64,000 nt of DNA, from positions 434,001 to 498,000 of the forward strand of contig NZ_JAHVIA010000002.1 in assembly GCF_019801965.1 (NCBI RefSeq). The letters run 5' to 3'. Shown piece by piece: positions 10,540-18,495 of the stretch. The notes under the pieces are model-generated. The model made no database searches. It saw only the letters and a program-made list of their open reading frames with translations, and was not told the origin of the DNA. Positions within the stretch are counted from its first letter, which is position 1; the number at the start of each line of letters is the position of its first letter. The DNA comes from Salipiger bermudensis. Lineage in GTDB: Bacteria > Pseudomonadota > Alphaproteobacteria > Rhodobacterales > Rhodobacteraceae. A program made the translations under genes and the position numbers.

Positions 10540-11570
10540 TGGCCAAAACCAATCCGGGACGGTTCTTCGAGGATTACAGCGTCGGACAGGTGATCGAGCA
10601 CGCGGTGCCGCGCACCATCTCGGGCGGCGAGCGGGCGCTCTACCACGCGCTCTACCCGGCCCGGCACGCGCTCTATAGCTCCGACGCATTCGCGCAGGCC
10701 TGCGGGCTGCCGGCCTCGCCGATCGACGATCTGGCGGCGTTTCACGTGGTATTCGGCAAGACCGTTCCGGATGTCTCGCTCAACGCGGTGGCCAATCTGG
10801 GCTATGCCGAGGGGCGCTGGCTGAAGCCGGTCTATGCCGGTGACACGCTGCGCTCGTCCTCGGAGGTGATCGGGCTCAAGCAGAACTCGAACGGCAAGAC
10901 CGGCGTGGTCTATGTGCGCACCACCGGCAAGAACCAGCGCGGCGAGACCGTGATGGACTATTGCCGCTGGGTGATGGTGCGGAAGAACGATCTCGACGCG
11001 CCGGCGCCCGAGACGGTGCTGCCGGAGCTGAAGAAAGTGCTGGCGCCCGAGGATCTCGTGATCCCGGGGGGGCTGAGCTTCGAGGGCTACGATTTCACGC
11101 TGGCCGGCGAGCCGCATCGCTGGGGCGATTACGAGATCGGCGAGACCATCGACCATGTCGACGGCGTCACCATCGAGGAGGCCGAGCACATGATGGCGAC
11201 GCGCCTTTGGCAGAACACCGCCAAGGTGCATTTCGATGCCACCTTCCGCCCCGATGGCCAGCGCCTGATCTATGGCGGGCACGTGATCTCGATGGCCCGC
11301 GCGCTGAGCTTCAACGGGCTGGCCAACGCGCAGATGATCGTCGGTCTCAATGGTGGTGCCCATGCCAACCCGTGCTTCTCGGGCGATACCGTGAAGGCGT
11401 GGTCCGAGGTGCTCGATAAGGCCGAGACCGATGCGCCGGGCGTTGGCGCGATCCGGCTTCGACTGGTGGCCACCAAGGGCGGAGCCCCGTTCGAGCTTCG
11501 CGGCGAGGATGGCAAATACAAGCCGGAGGTGCTGCTCGATCTCGACTACTGGGCCTTGATGCCGCAATAA
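10539..11570 (+). CDS. mch: Mesaconyl-CoA hydratase (MaoC-like), EMC pathway
   Basis: A 343-aa double-hotdog MaoC-type hydratase that interconverts mesaconyl-C1-CoA and beta-methylmalyl-CoA. Visible features are RFFEDYSVGQVIEH near the start, YHALYPARHALYSS, and a second hotdog half with HVISMARALSFNGL and NGGAHANPCFSGDT. Length and sequence fit the Rhodobacter Mch type rather than short MaoC proteins. The ATG at 10539 overlaps the previous stop by one base and has a GGGAG site; a GTG just before it is unlikely. With mcl2, ccr and ecm in the same window it supplies much of the EMC pathway for acetyl-CoA assimilation. Confidence 0.9.
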   Translation: MAKTNPGRFFEDYSVGQVIEHAVPRTISGGERALYHALYPARHALYSSDAFAQACGLPASPIDDLAAFHVVFGKTVPDVSLNAVANLGYAEGRWLKPVYAGDTLRSSSEVIGLKQNSNGKTGVVYVRTTGKNQRGETVMDYCRWVMVRKNDLDAPAPETVLPELKKVLAPEDLVIPGGLSFEGYDFTLAGEPHRWGDYEIGETIDHVDGVTIEEAEHMMATRLWQNTAKVHFDATFRPDGQRLIYGGHVISMARALSFNGLANAQMIVGLNGGAHANPCFSGDTVKAWSEVLDKAETDAPGVGAIRLRLVATKGGAPFELRGEDGKYKPEVLLDLDYWALMPQ

Positions 11571-11671
11571 GTCGCAGGCGTGTCGTAACCTTTTGTTTCC
11601 GGAATTGTTTCCTCTCCGCTAAGCTCAACCTTGCGGGGAGGAGATTCGGATTGTGCCAGGAGGAAACGACC

Positions 11672-11875
11672 ATGGCAGCAAGACCCTTGCCGCACGGAAC
11701 CAAGGATGTGCTCGACTTGCCCCCGAGCGAAATTCCCAATGCCATCAGCCGCCTGACCAAGGATCGGAAACTCAGCGGCCTGGTGTCGCGCATCCATCGT
11801 GACCTGCAGTCCCACGACCCGGCCCGCCGGAGCCAGGGGGCGCTCGCGCTCAAGCGCCTGGGCTTCCCCGAGTAA
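11672..11875 (+). CDS. Small conserved-looking protein of unknown function
   Basis: A 67-aa soluble, basic protein starting MAARPLPHGTKDVLDLPPSE and ending in SQGALALKRLGFPE. The ATG at 11672 is preceded by AGGAGGAAACGACC, a strong ribosome site, which supports real translation. No domain is recognised; the second half looks helical and Arg/His rich. It lies between mch and the sdh promoter region with its own upstream spacer of about 100 bases. Confidence 0.6.
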   Translation: MAARPLPHGTKDVLDLPPSEIPNAISRLTKDRKLSGLVSRIHRDLQSHDPARRSQGALALKRLGFPE

Positions 11876-11940
11876 CATTCGACGCGCCGGGCCAGCCTTG
11901 CCGACAGAATCAAAATGCTGCGCCTGCATCGCCTTGTGCG

Positions 11941-11950
11941 ATGTTAGCGC
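11941..11950. promoter_or_regulatory. ATGTTAGCGC element upstream of sdhC
   Basis: This is the same 10-mer as at 6857-6866 near sucC, and it is again directly next to the paired TGTGATCACA sites. The right half (ACAATA) is a poor match to a full inverted repeat. It is a candidate LacI-type half-site; the co-occurrence at two TCA promoters is the main support. Confidence 0.4.
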
Positions 11951-11956
11951 ACAATA

Positions 11957-11986
11957 TGTGATCACACTTTTTAAGGTGTGATCACA
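11957..11986. promoter_or_regulatory. Paired TGTGATCACA palindromes upstream of sdhC
   Basis: Two perfect palindromes lie at 11957-11966 and 11977-11986, 20 bp apart centre to centre, 120 to 149 bases before the sdhC start. They match the pair upstream of sucC exactly, and I found no further pair by eye. This suggests that one regulator controls both succinyl-CoA ligase/2-oxoglutarate dehydrogenase and succinate dehydrogenase. Confidence 0.65.
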
Positions 11987-12105
11987 GATCACGTGGATTT
12001 TTCATCAAAGCGATCAAAAAACGCGCCTGCTGCACGTGCACTCTGGTGACAGAGGTGCGAAAAACCCGTTAGAACGCCCTCACAAGGGAACCGAAAGGAC
12101 TAGCC

Positions 12106-12501
12106 ATGGCCGAAGCTAAACGGATCGAGCGCCCGCTCTCCCCCTTCATGTTCGTACAGTATTATCGCTTGCAGCTCACCGCGGTGACCTCGGTGATGAT
12201 CCGGATCACCGGGAACGCCCTGATGGTGGCGACCCTGCTCGTGGTCTGGTGGCTGCTCGCGCTCGCCGCAGGGCCGGAAGCCTTCGAGACCGCCGAGTGG
12301 TGGATCACCTCGTGGGTCGGCAACCTAGTGATGTTCGGATCGCTCTGGGCGGTCTGGTATCACTACCTCGGCGGCCTGCGTCACCTGATCTTCGACGCCG
12401 GCAAGGGTCTCGAGATCGAGACCGCCGAAAAGCTCGGCTGGGCCTGCGTTTACGGATCGGTCGTCCTGACCATCCTCACCGTCATCATCTACTGGATCTG
12501 A
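12106..12501 (+). CDS. sdhC: Succinate dehydrogenase cytochrome b556 subunit
   Basis: Membrane anchor of succinate dehydrogenase (complex II), 131 aa with three hydrophobic helices. It shows the family quinone-site region SPFMFVQYYRLQLTAVTSV and the haem-ligand region YHYLGGLRHLIFD; His 86 aligns with the E. coli SdhC haem ligand. It is first in the sdh operon, with 14 bases to sdhD. Confidence 0.95.
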   Translation: MAEAKRIERPLSPFMFVQYYRLQLTAVTSVMIRITGNALMVATLLVVWWLLALAAGPEAFETAEWWITSWVGNLVMFGSLWAVWYHYLGGLRHLIFDAGKGLEIETAEKLGWACVYGSVVLTILTVIIYWI

Positions 12502-12515
12502 GGGAGGCACGACCG

Positions 12516-12887
12516 ATGCGTTACCTGACCGACCGCAAGCGCGCCGTAGGCAAGGGTTCGGCCCATGCCGGTGCCGAACATCACTGGTTCATGATCGTCA
12601 GCTCGGTTGCGCTGGCCTTCATGCTGCCGACCTGGCTGATCGTCTTCGGCCGCGCGCTGGGCTCCGGCTACGACGCCGCGCTGGCCACCATGTCGCGCCC
12701 GTTCCCGGCCATCCTGACCGCGCTGGTCCTGATCGTGGGCATGGTCCACTTCCAGAAGGGCGCGCGCACGATGATCGAAGATTACACCGGCGGCACCACC
12801 CGCAAGCTGCTGATCATGGCCTTTGCCGGCTTCGCCTACCTGATGATCGCCTGCGGGATCTTCGCGCTCGTCAAGATCGCGCTCTGA
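12516..12887 (+). CDS. sdhD: Succinate dehydrogenase hydrophobic anchor subunit
   Basis: Second membrane anchor, 123 aa and three hydrophobic segments. It starts MRYLTDRKRAVGKGSAHAG and has His 78 in GMVHFQKGARTMIEDY as the probable second haem b ligand. The reading frame is open further upstream inside sdhC, but the ATG at 12516 behind GAGGGAGG is the natural start. The sdhA gene follows after 18 bases. Confidence 0.95.
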   Translation: MRYLTDRKRAVGKGSAHAGAEHHWFMIVSSVALAFMLPTWLIVFGRALGSGYDAALATMSRPFPAILTALVLIVGMVHFQKGARTMIEDYTGGTTRKLLIMAFAGFAYLMIACGIFALVKIAL

Positions 12888-12905
12888 GACAGGAAGACCA
12901 GAAAA

Positions 12906-14711
12906 ATGGCTGCATACGAATACGAGACGCATAATTATGACGTCGTGGTCGTCGGGGCCGGCGGCGCCGGCCTGCGCGCCACGCTCGGCATGGCGGAACA
13001 GGGTCTGCGCACCGCCTGCGTGACCAAGGTGTTCCCGACCCGCTCCCACACCGTCGCCGCACAGGGCGGCATCGCCGCGTCGCTGTCCAACATGGGCCCC
13101 GACAACTGGCAATGGCACATGTACGACACCGTCAAGGGCTCGGACTGGCTCGGCGATACCGACGCGATGGAATACCTCGCGCGCTCGGCTCCCGCCGCGG
13201 TCTACGAGCTCGAGCATTACGGCGTGCCGTTCTCGCGCACCGAGGAAGGCAAGATCTACCAGCGCCCGTTCGGCGGCCACACCACCGAGTTCGGTGAAGG
13301 CCCGCCGGTGCAGCGCACCTGCGCCGCCGCCGACCGGACCGGCCACGCCATCCTGCACACGCTCTACGGCCAGTCGCTGAAGAACAACGCAGAGTTCTAC
13401 ATCGAGTATTTCGCCATCGACCTCATCATGAGCGACGACGGCGTCTGCCAGGGCGTGGTCTGCTGGAAGCTCGACGACGGCACCTTCCACGTGTTCAACG
13501 CCAAGATGGTCGTGCTCGCCACCGGCGGCTATGGCCGGGCCTACTTCTCCGCCACCTCGGCCCACACCTGCACCGGCGATGGCGGCGGCATGGTGGCCCG
13601 TGCGGGCCTGGCTCTGCAGGACATGGAGTTCGTGCAGTTCCACCCGACCGGCATCTACGGCTCGGGCTGCCTGATCACCGAGGGCGCCCGCGGCGAAGGC
13701 GGCTACCTGACCAACTCGGAAGGCGAGCGCTTCATGGAGCGCTATGCCCCCACCTACAAGGACCTTGCGCCGCGCGACTACGTCTCGCGCTCGATGACCA
13801 TGGAGATCCGCGAAGGCCGCGGTGTGGGCGAGCATGGCGACCACATCCACCTGAACCTCTCGCACCTGCCGGCGGAAGCGCTGGCCGAGCGGCTGCCGGG
13901 CATTTCGGAATCGGCGAAGATCTTCGCCGGTGTCGACGTCACCAAGGAGCCGATCCCGGTCCTGCCGACGGTGCACTACAACATGGGCGGCATCCCGACC
14001 AACTACTGGGGCGAGGTGCTGAACCCGACCGCCGAGGATCCCAACGCCGTGGTTCCGGGCCTGATGGCCGTGGGCGAAGCGGGCTGTGCCTCGGTGCACG
14101 GCGCCAACCGTCTCGGCTCCAACTCGCTGATCGACCTCGTGGTCTTCGGCCGCGCCGCCGCGATCCGCGCCGGCGAGGTGGTTGACCGCGCCGCGCCGAT
14201 CCACGCGCTGAACCAGCCGTCGGTGGACAAGGCCTTCGATCGTTTCGACGGGCTGCGTTACGCCGAAGGCGCGACACCGACCGCCGAGCTGCGCCTCGAG
14301 ATGCAGCGCACCATGCAGGCCGACGCGGCGGTGTTCCGCACCGACAAGACCCTCAAGGAAGGCGTCGAGAAGATGACCGCGATCGCCGGCAAGATGGGCG
14401 ACCTCAAGGTTTCGGACCGTTCGCTGGTTTGGAACTCGGATCTGATGGAGACCCTCGAGCTGACCAACCTGATGCCCAACGCGCTCGCCACCATCGTGGG
14501 CGCCGAGGCACGTAAGGAAAGCCGCGGGGCCCACGCCCACGAGGACTACCCCGAGCGCGACGACGAGAACTGGCGTGTCCACACGATCAGCCGCGTCGAG
14601 GATGCCTCGGTGACGCTCAGCCACCGTCCGGTCATCGTCGATCCGCTGACCACCGAGGACAAGGGCGGCATCAGCCTCGCCAAGATCGCGCCGAAAGCCC
14701 GCACCTTCTGA
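12906..14711 (+). CDS. sdhA: Succinate dehydrogenase flavoprotein subunit
   Basis: Catalytic subunit that oxidises succinate to fumarate, 601 aa. It has the FAD dinucleotide loop [11 protein letters not shown], the [11 protein letters not shown] segment with the histidine (residue 48) that binds FAD covalently, and [17 protein letters not shown] near residue 405. Further active-site motifs are [12 protein letters not shown] and [10 protein letters not shown]. Its stop overlaps the next start by one base, so a lipoprotein gene follows directly instead of sdhB. Confidence 0.97.
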   Translation: MAAYEYETHNYDVVVVGAGGAGLRATLGMAEQGLRTACVTKVFPTRSHTVAAQGGIAASLSNMGPDNWQWHMYDTVKGSDWLGDTDAMEYLARSAPAAVYELEHYGVPFSRTEEGKIYQRPFGGHTTEFGEGPPVQRTCAAADRTGHAILHTLYGQSLKNNAEFYIEYFAIDLIMSDDGVCQGVVCWKLDDGTFHVFNAKMVVLATGGYGRAYFSATSAHTCTGDGGGMVARAGLALQDMEFVQFHPTGIYGSGCLITEGARGEGGYLTNSEGERFMERYAPTYKDLAPRDYVSRSMTMEIREGRGVGEHGDHIHLNLSHLPAEALAERLPGISESAKIFAGVDVTKEPIPVLPTVHYNMGGIPTNYWGEVLNPTAEDPNAVVPGLMAVGEAGCASVHGANRLGSNSLIDLVVFGRAAAIRAGEVVDRAAPIHALNQPSVDKAFDRFDGLRYAEGATPTAELRLEMQRTMQADAAVFRTDKTLKEGVEKMTAIAGKMGDLKVSDRSLVWNSDLMETLELTNLMPNALATIVGAEARKESRGAHAHEDYPERDDENWRVHTISRVEDASVTLSHRPVIVDPLTTEDKGGISLAKIAPKARTF

Positions 14712-15154
14712 TGCGAGCGGCCTGCGCCCTCCTGCTGCTGCTGCCGCTCGCCGCGTGCGGGCCCCAGACGGCCGATCCTGTGACGAAATGCATGTTCCAG
14801 GTGAAGCCGGAAGGGTCCTACGAGTATGGCAGCGGCGCCTACCCGGTGGTGACACCGGGGCAGGGCGGGACGCAGGCCGGCGCCGACGCGATCAATGCCT
14901 GCGTGGCGGCGCGCCGTGACGGGGCGCCGGCCCCGGCGACCCCGGCGCCGCAGAGCGCTGCCGCGCTGCCGCAATCCACGACCGAGCGCTACGCCGAAGA
15001 TGGCACCACGGTGCGCAGCTATACCTACGGCACCCCGCCGGCATCGAAGACTCCGGCCACGCCGGTCGCGGTGACGCGGGGATCCTACGAGAGCGCCGGC
15101 TGTCCGGCGGGGGTGAACGGCCTGTACCGGGGGACGCTGCTATGCCGCGACTGA
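14711..15154 (+). CDS. Predicted lipoprotein of unknown function in the sdh operon (1 of 3)
   Basis: A 147-aa protein with a lipoprotein signal ([17 protein letters not shown], lipobox LAAC). An Ala/Pro/Thr-rich middle follows, with repeated APATPAPQ-like low complexity. The C-terminal end is Cys-containing (SAGCPAGVNGLYRGTLLCRD). The ATG overlaps the sdhA TGA by one base and the end overlaps the next gene by 13 bases, so it is translated as part of the sdh message. Function is unknown. Confidence 0.8.
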   Translation: MRAACALLLLLPLAACGPQTADPVTKCMFQVKPEGSYEYGSGAYPVVTPGQGGTQAGADAINACVAARRDGAPAPATPAPQSAAALPQSTTERYAEDGTTVRSYTYGTPPASKTPATPVAVTRGSYESAGCPAGVNGLYRGTLLCRD

Positions 15155-15495
15155 GCCTGACCCTCCTTACGGGGCTTCTGCTCGCCGGGTGCGCCGGTGA
15201 AGAATACCCTCGCGATCCCGGCCGCGAGCTGCTGCCGCGGGCACTGACCTTCAAAGAGCAGGTGGCCGCCAACGCGGTGGCGCCGATCCTCGCCCGCAAG
15301 GCGCCGTCCGTGCCGACCGAGACCGCCGTCGGCTGCACCATCGCCTACGCCCGCCAGGGCCAGATCGATGCGCTGGCGGAGAATTCCGCGCTCGGTCAGC
15401 CCGAGCTCAACGATGATATCGTGACCGACATCCTCTTCGCCCAGGGCACCCGCGAATGCATGAGCGACAACCTCATCGACCGCGTGCTGTTCTAG
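15142..15495 (+). CDS. Predicted lipoprotein of unknown function in the sdh operon (2 of 3)
   Basis: A 117-aa protein with a signal and lipobox (LLTGLLLAGCAGEE). The mature part has two cysteines in a pattern shared with the next gene: PTETAVGC, then QIDALAE, then a late Cys (TRECMSDN). The two proteins look like diverged copies. It overlaps the previous gene by 13 bases and is 10 bases from the next. No known domain is recognised. Confidence 0.8.
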   Translation: MPRLSLTLLTGLLLAGCAGEEYPRDPGRELLPRALTFKEQVAANAVAPILARKAPSVPTETAVGCTIAYARQGQIDALAENSALGQPELNDDIVTDILFAQGTRECMSDNLIDRVLF

Positions 15496-15505
15496 GAGAC
15501 CCGAC

Positions 15506-15826
15506 TTGCGCAAGACCCTTCTCCTTACGCTGCTGCTCGCCGCCTGCTCGACCCAGAGCCAGGATGCGATCGCACGCGGTGCGGCGCGCTCGACGGTGAC
15601 CAAGATCGTGGTCGATCGCTTCCCCGGGGCGCCGGTCGAGCCGGTGCTCGACTGCGTCATCGACAATGCTAGCGCGACGCAGATCTACGCGCTCGCCGCC
15701 GACACCATCGGCGGGCCGACCGAGAGCTCGATCCAGATCGTCGCCGACGTGGTGCAGAAGCCCGAGACCATCACCTGCCTGAGCACGACGGGGCTCGCCG
15801 CGGTTCTGTCCGGGGCAGGGGCGTGA
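15506..15826 (+). CDS. Predicted lipoprotein of unknown function in the sdh operon (3 of 3)
   Basis: A 106-aa protein starting at a TTG behind AGGAGACC. Signal and lipobox are LLLTLLLAACST. It shares with the previous gene the spacing of two cysteines around QIYALAA (P.EPVLDCVIDNAS ... ETITCLSTTG), so the two are likely paralogues. It is the last gene before a 139-base gap to sdhB. Function is unknown; the conserved Cys pair suggests a periplasmic disulfide. Confidence 0.75.
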   Translation: MRKTLLLTLLLAACSTQSQDAIARGAARSTVTKIVVDRFPGAPVEPVLDCVIDNASATQIYALAADTIGGPTESSIQIVADVVQKPETITCLSTTGLAAVLSGAGA

Positions 15827-15965
15827 CGATGGGGATCGTTGCGCACAACAGCATGTTACCACTGGCGCGTTTCGCGCCGACCCGAAATTTTGTATGGTCC
15901 GGTAAGTCGTCCGGGCCGGACCTTGCCAACCCATAGACTCACCGAAAGGAAAGCAGAGGCTCGCC

Positions 15966-16745
15966 ATGGTTCAGTTCACGCTTCCGAAGAACTCCCGCAT
16001 CCGTACCGGCAAGACCTGGCCGAAACCGGATGGCGCGACGAACGTGCGCGCGTTCAAGATCTATCGCTGGGATCCCGATACCGGTGAGAACCCCCGCGTC
16101 GACACCTACTATCTCGACATGGACAAGTGCGGCCCGATGGTTCTGGACGCGCTCATCAAGATCAAGAACGAGGTCGACCCGACCCTGACCTTCCGCCGCT
16201 CCTGCCGCGAAGGCATCTGCGGCTCCTGCGCCATGAACATCGACGGCATCAACACGCTGGCCTGTATCTACGGTCTCGACGAGATCACCGGCGACGTGAA
16301 GATCTACCCGCTGCCGCACATGCCGGTGGTCAAGGACCTGATCCCCGACCTGACGCATTTCTACGCCCAGCACGCGTCGATCATGCCGTGGCTCGAGACC
16401 AAGACCAACCGCCCCGAGAAGGAGTGGAAGCAGTCCATCGAGGACCGCAAGAAGCTCGACGGTCTCTACGAGTGCGTGATGTGCGCCTCGTGCTCGACCT
16501 CCTGCCCGAGCTACTGGTGGAACTCCGACCGCTATCTCGGACCGGCAGCGCTGCTGCACGCCTACCGCTGGATCATCGACAGCCGCGACGAGGCCACCGG
16601 CGAGCGTCTGGATGCGCTCGAGGACCCGTTCAAGCTCTATCGCTGCCACACCATCATGAACTGCACCAAGACCTGCCCGAAGGGTCTGAACCCGGCGAAA
16701 TCCATCGCCGAGATCAAGAAGATGCTGCTGAACCGGCACGTCTGA
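15966..16745 (+). CDS. sdhB: Succinate dehydrogenase iron-sulfur subunit
   Basis: Electron-transfer subunit of complex II, 259 aa. It has three clusters in order: 2Fe-2S ligands in [11 protein letters not shown] plus Cys 100, 4Fe-4S ligands in [12 protein letters not shown] (residues 170-180), and 3Fe-4S ligands around [14 protein letters not shown] (residues 227-237). All expected cysteines are present. The gene is separated from sdhA by three lipoprotein genes and has its own GAAAGGAAAG ribosome site. A terminator hairpin follows. Confidence 0.97.
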   Translation: MVQFTLPKNSRIRTGKTWPKPDGATNVRAFKIYRWDPDTGENPRVDTYYLDMDKCGPMVLDALIKIKNEVDPTLTFRRSCREGICGSCAMNIDGINTLACIYGLDEITGDVKIYPLPHMPVVKDLIPDLTHFYAQHASIMPWLETKTNRPEKEWKQSIEDRKKLDGLYECVMCASCSTSCPSYWWNSDRYLGPAALLHAYRWIIDSRDEATGERLDALEDPFKLYRCHTIMNCTKTCPKGLNPAKSIAEIKKMLLNRHV

Positions 16746-16768
16746 GCGCAGCTCGATCGCAAGACAGT

Positions 16769-16797
16769 AACGCCGCTCCCCTCGGGGGCGGCGTTTT
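16769..16797 (+). terminator. Rho-independent terminator of the sdh operon
   Basis: AACGCCGC pairs with GCGGCGTT around an inner CCCC/GGGG stem with one bulged T, followed by TTTT. It lies 23 bases after the sdhB stop and also faces the end of the convergent transglutaminase gene. Confidence 0.8.
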
Positions 16798-16812
16798 CCG
16801 TTACTGGGGCGA

Positions 16813-17589
16813 TTATGCGCGGGCGACGGAAACGCTCTGCGAGTGCAACGTGGCGGGGGCCTGGCTTTCCATGAAGGCGATGTCATAGGCATCGCGGCCG
16901 ACGGCGATCAGCGCGAGGCTGTCGGCCCGGCACATGCCGGTGGCATCGACGAGGTGCCAGCCATCTTCGAGCCAGACCTGCGCCACGGCGTGGAAATCCT
17001 GCGGCGTGACATCGGGCCCGTAGGCCGAGCCCGCCCGCGCGGGGATCTGCGCCGCCCGCACCATGGCGCAGAACAGGTGCACGTAGTCGCGGCAGACGCC
17101 CTGCCGCCCGGCAAAGGTCTCGAGCACGTTGGTGTCGGAATCCGAACTGCCGGGCACGTAGGAGAGTTCGGCCTCGATCCAGTCGCGGATCGCCGCCACC
17201 TTTCGTCCGCCGGAAAGATGGCCGAAGCGCTTCTCAACGAAGGCGACGAACTTGTCCGACTGGCAGTAGCGCGAAGGCCGGATGAAGGGCGCGGCCTCGG
17301 CGGGCAGGAGATGCAGCGGCAGCGCCGCGCGCCCGTCAAGCGAGGGCGCGCCGCGGGTGATCTCGACCAGCGCACGGTAGCGCAGGCGCATCTCCTCGCC
17401 GGGGATCTGCGCCCAGATCCGTTCGCCCACGCCGCAATCGCCCTCGATGCGGTTGATCGTGGCATCGCCGAGATCGAGGCTGTCGCTGAGAATAGTCTGG
17501 CCCTCGGTCCGCGCCGCCTCGAGCACCAGAGCCACGGTGTTGGGCTCGGTGAAGCTATAGTGCATCTCTACGTCGATCGAAACGCGCAT
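16813..17589 (-). CDS. Transglutaminase-like family protein
   Basis: A 258-aa protein of the bacterial transglutaminase/protease-like superfamily. The catalytic triad is visible: Cys 166 in QGVCRDYVHLFCAMVR, His 200 in QDFHAVAQVWLED, and Asp 215 in HLVDATG. A beta-rich N-terminal domain precedes it. No signal peptide is seen, so it is probably cytoplasmic; substrates are unknown. The frame is open 127 codons upstream, but MRVSIDVEMHYSF after AAGGAAAGGA is the likely start. It is convergent with the sdh operon. Confidence 0.85.
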   Translation of the reverse strand: MRVSIDVEMHYSFTEPNTVALVLEAARTEGQTILSDSLDLGDATINRIEGDCGVGERIWAQIPGEEMRLRYRALVEITRGAPSLDGRAALPLHLLPAEAAPFIRPSRYCQSDKFVAFVEKRFGHLSGGRKVAAIRDWIEAELSYVPGSSDSDTNVLETFAGRQGVCRDYVHLFCAMVRAAQIPARAGSAYGPDVTPQDFHAVAQVWLEDGWHLVDATGMCRADSLALIAVGRDAYDIAFMESQAPATLHSQSVSVARA

Positions 17590-17871
17590 CGGGCTCGTCC
17601 TTTCCTTGGCTGTGTCGTGCGGCGGGTCTTGAGGGGAGGGCGCGGCGGCTCTGCCTGCCACGCTATAGCAACGAGGCGCTCCCTGTCCGGATTCGGATTG
17701 CGATGCAACCGGAAGGAGCGGCGCCGGTGCAATCATCGCGCCGCCCTCGCGTAAACATGCATCCAGTGCATTTCGCACTTGCAGCAAACGGGGGTGTGCT
17801 GCGCTGCAGCAAGGGCTATCTAGGGCGTGTAAGGGGAGGAAAGACGGACACGACACCGAAAGGCCAACCCG

Positions 17872-18030
17872 ATGCAAGAGCAGACCCAACAACAGATCGA
17901 CGCCGCCGAGGCCCTCGCCATCCTCGAGCAGGCCTATGCCTACTACCAGCCGGAGCCGGTTCTGGTGCACGACGCGGATCGCGTCGTCGATGAAGAGCCC
18001 GGCACCTGCGTCTATTACCAGGCCGCCTGA
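17872..18030 (+). CDS. 52-aa acidic protein of unknown function
   Basis: A short ORF, MQEQTQQQIDAAEALAILEQ, continuing as AYAYYQPEPVLVHDADRVVD and ending EEPGTCVYYQAA. It is acidic and Gln/Tyr rich with one Cys. AAAGG lies 8 bases before the ATG, and a purine-rich AGGGGAGGAAAG lies further upstream. The composition is protein-like and unlike chance high-GC frames, but no family is recognised. The 282-base gap to the divergent gene before it probably carries its promoter. Confidence 0.5.
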   Translation: MQEQTQQQIDAAEALAILEQAYAYYQPEPVLVHDADRVVDEEPGTCVYYQAA

Positions 18031-18100
18031 GGGCTGGCCTGCCGGGAAGGCAGAGCTAGAATTCCCTCATGGTTTCTGAACTCCCCGAACGAGGCCCACG

Positions 18101-18298
18101 GTGATTTTCGCTGTTGGCCTCGTTGTCGCATTCATCATCCTGCTGCTCTTCAACATGAAGAACCGCGACCGGAGGCTGTGCCGGTGGCGCGAGTACCGGC
18201 AGGGTGAAACCAGCCAGTGGCGCTGCATCCATTGCGGCGCGACCACGGATGGCACTCCCGGCGAGGCGCCGAAGCTCTGCTTCCGGGAGCGCGGCTGA
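18101..18298 (+). CDS. 65-aa membrane-anchored small protein with CxxC
   Basis: Starts at a GTG with MIFAVGLVVAFIILLLF, one membrane helix. A basic stretch (NMKNRDRRLCRWREYRQ) follows, then RCIHCGATTDGT, a CxxC that resembles half of a zinc ribbon, with another Cys near the end. A topology with the short Cys domain in the cytoplasm is likely. It is unnamed and has no partner genes. Confidence 0.55.
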   Translation: MIFAVGLVVAFIILLLFNMKNRDRRLCRWREYRQGETSQWRCIHCGATTDGTPGEAPKLCFRERG

Positions 18299-18495
18299 GA
18301 CGCGCTGGACCACCCGCGCAGCCTTTCATTTCCCTGTTCCGAGCGTTCGATCCGCTTGATCGCGCAATCCGGCGGCCCCTTGGGCGGCACCGGGAGCTCG
18401 CGCATGGACATCCCCGGTTTTTCCGTTAACCCTTGCCCGCAACGCCGGGCGCAAGATCCGGCAGGGGATAAGGGAAGAGAACAGGGAGTTCCGGA

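Noticed and set aside
12489-14855. A 788-aa minus-strand open frame opposite sdhDA
   Set aside because: It lies antisense to sdhA and sdhD, which show complete family motifs. No ribosome site or recognisable domain.
18299-18495. A guanidine or other riboswitch upstream of the Liv-type transporter
   Set aside because: I see only one imperfect stem near the start of the binding-protein gene and no conserved riboswitch core by eye.
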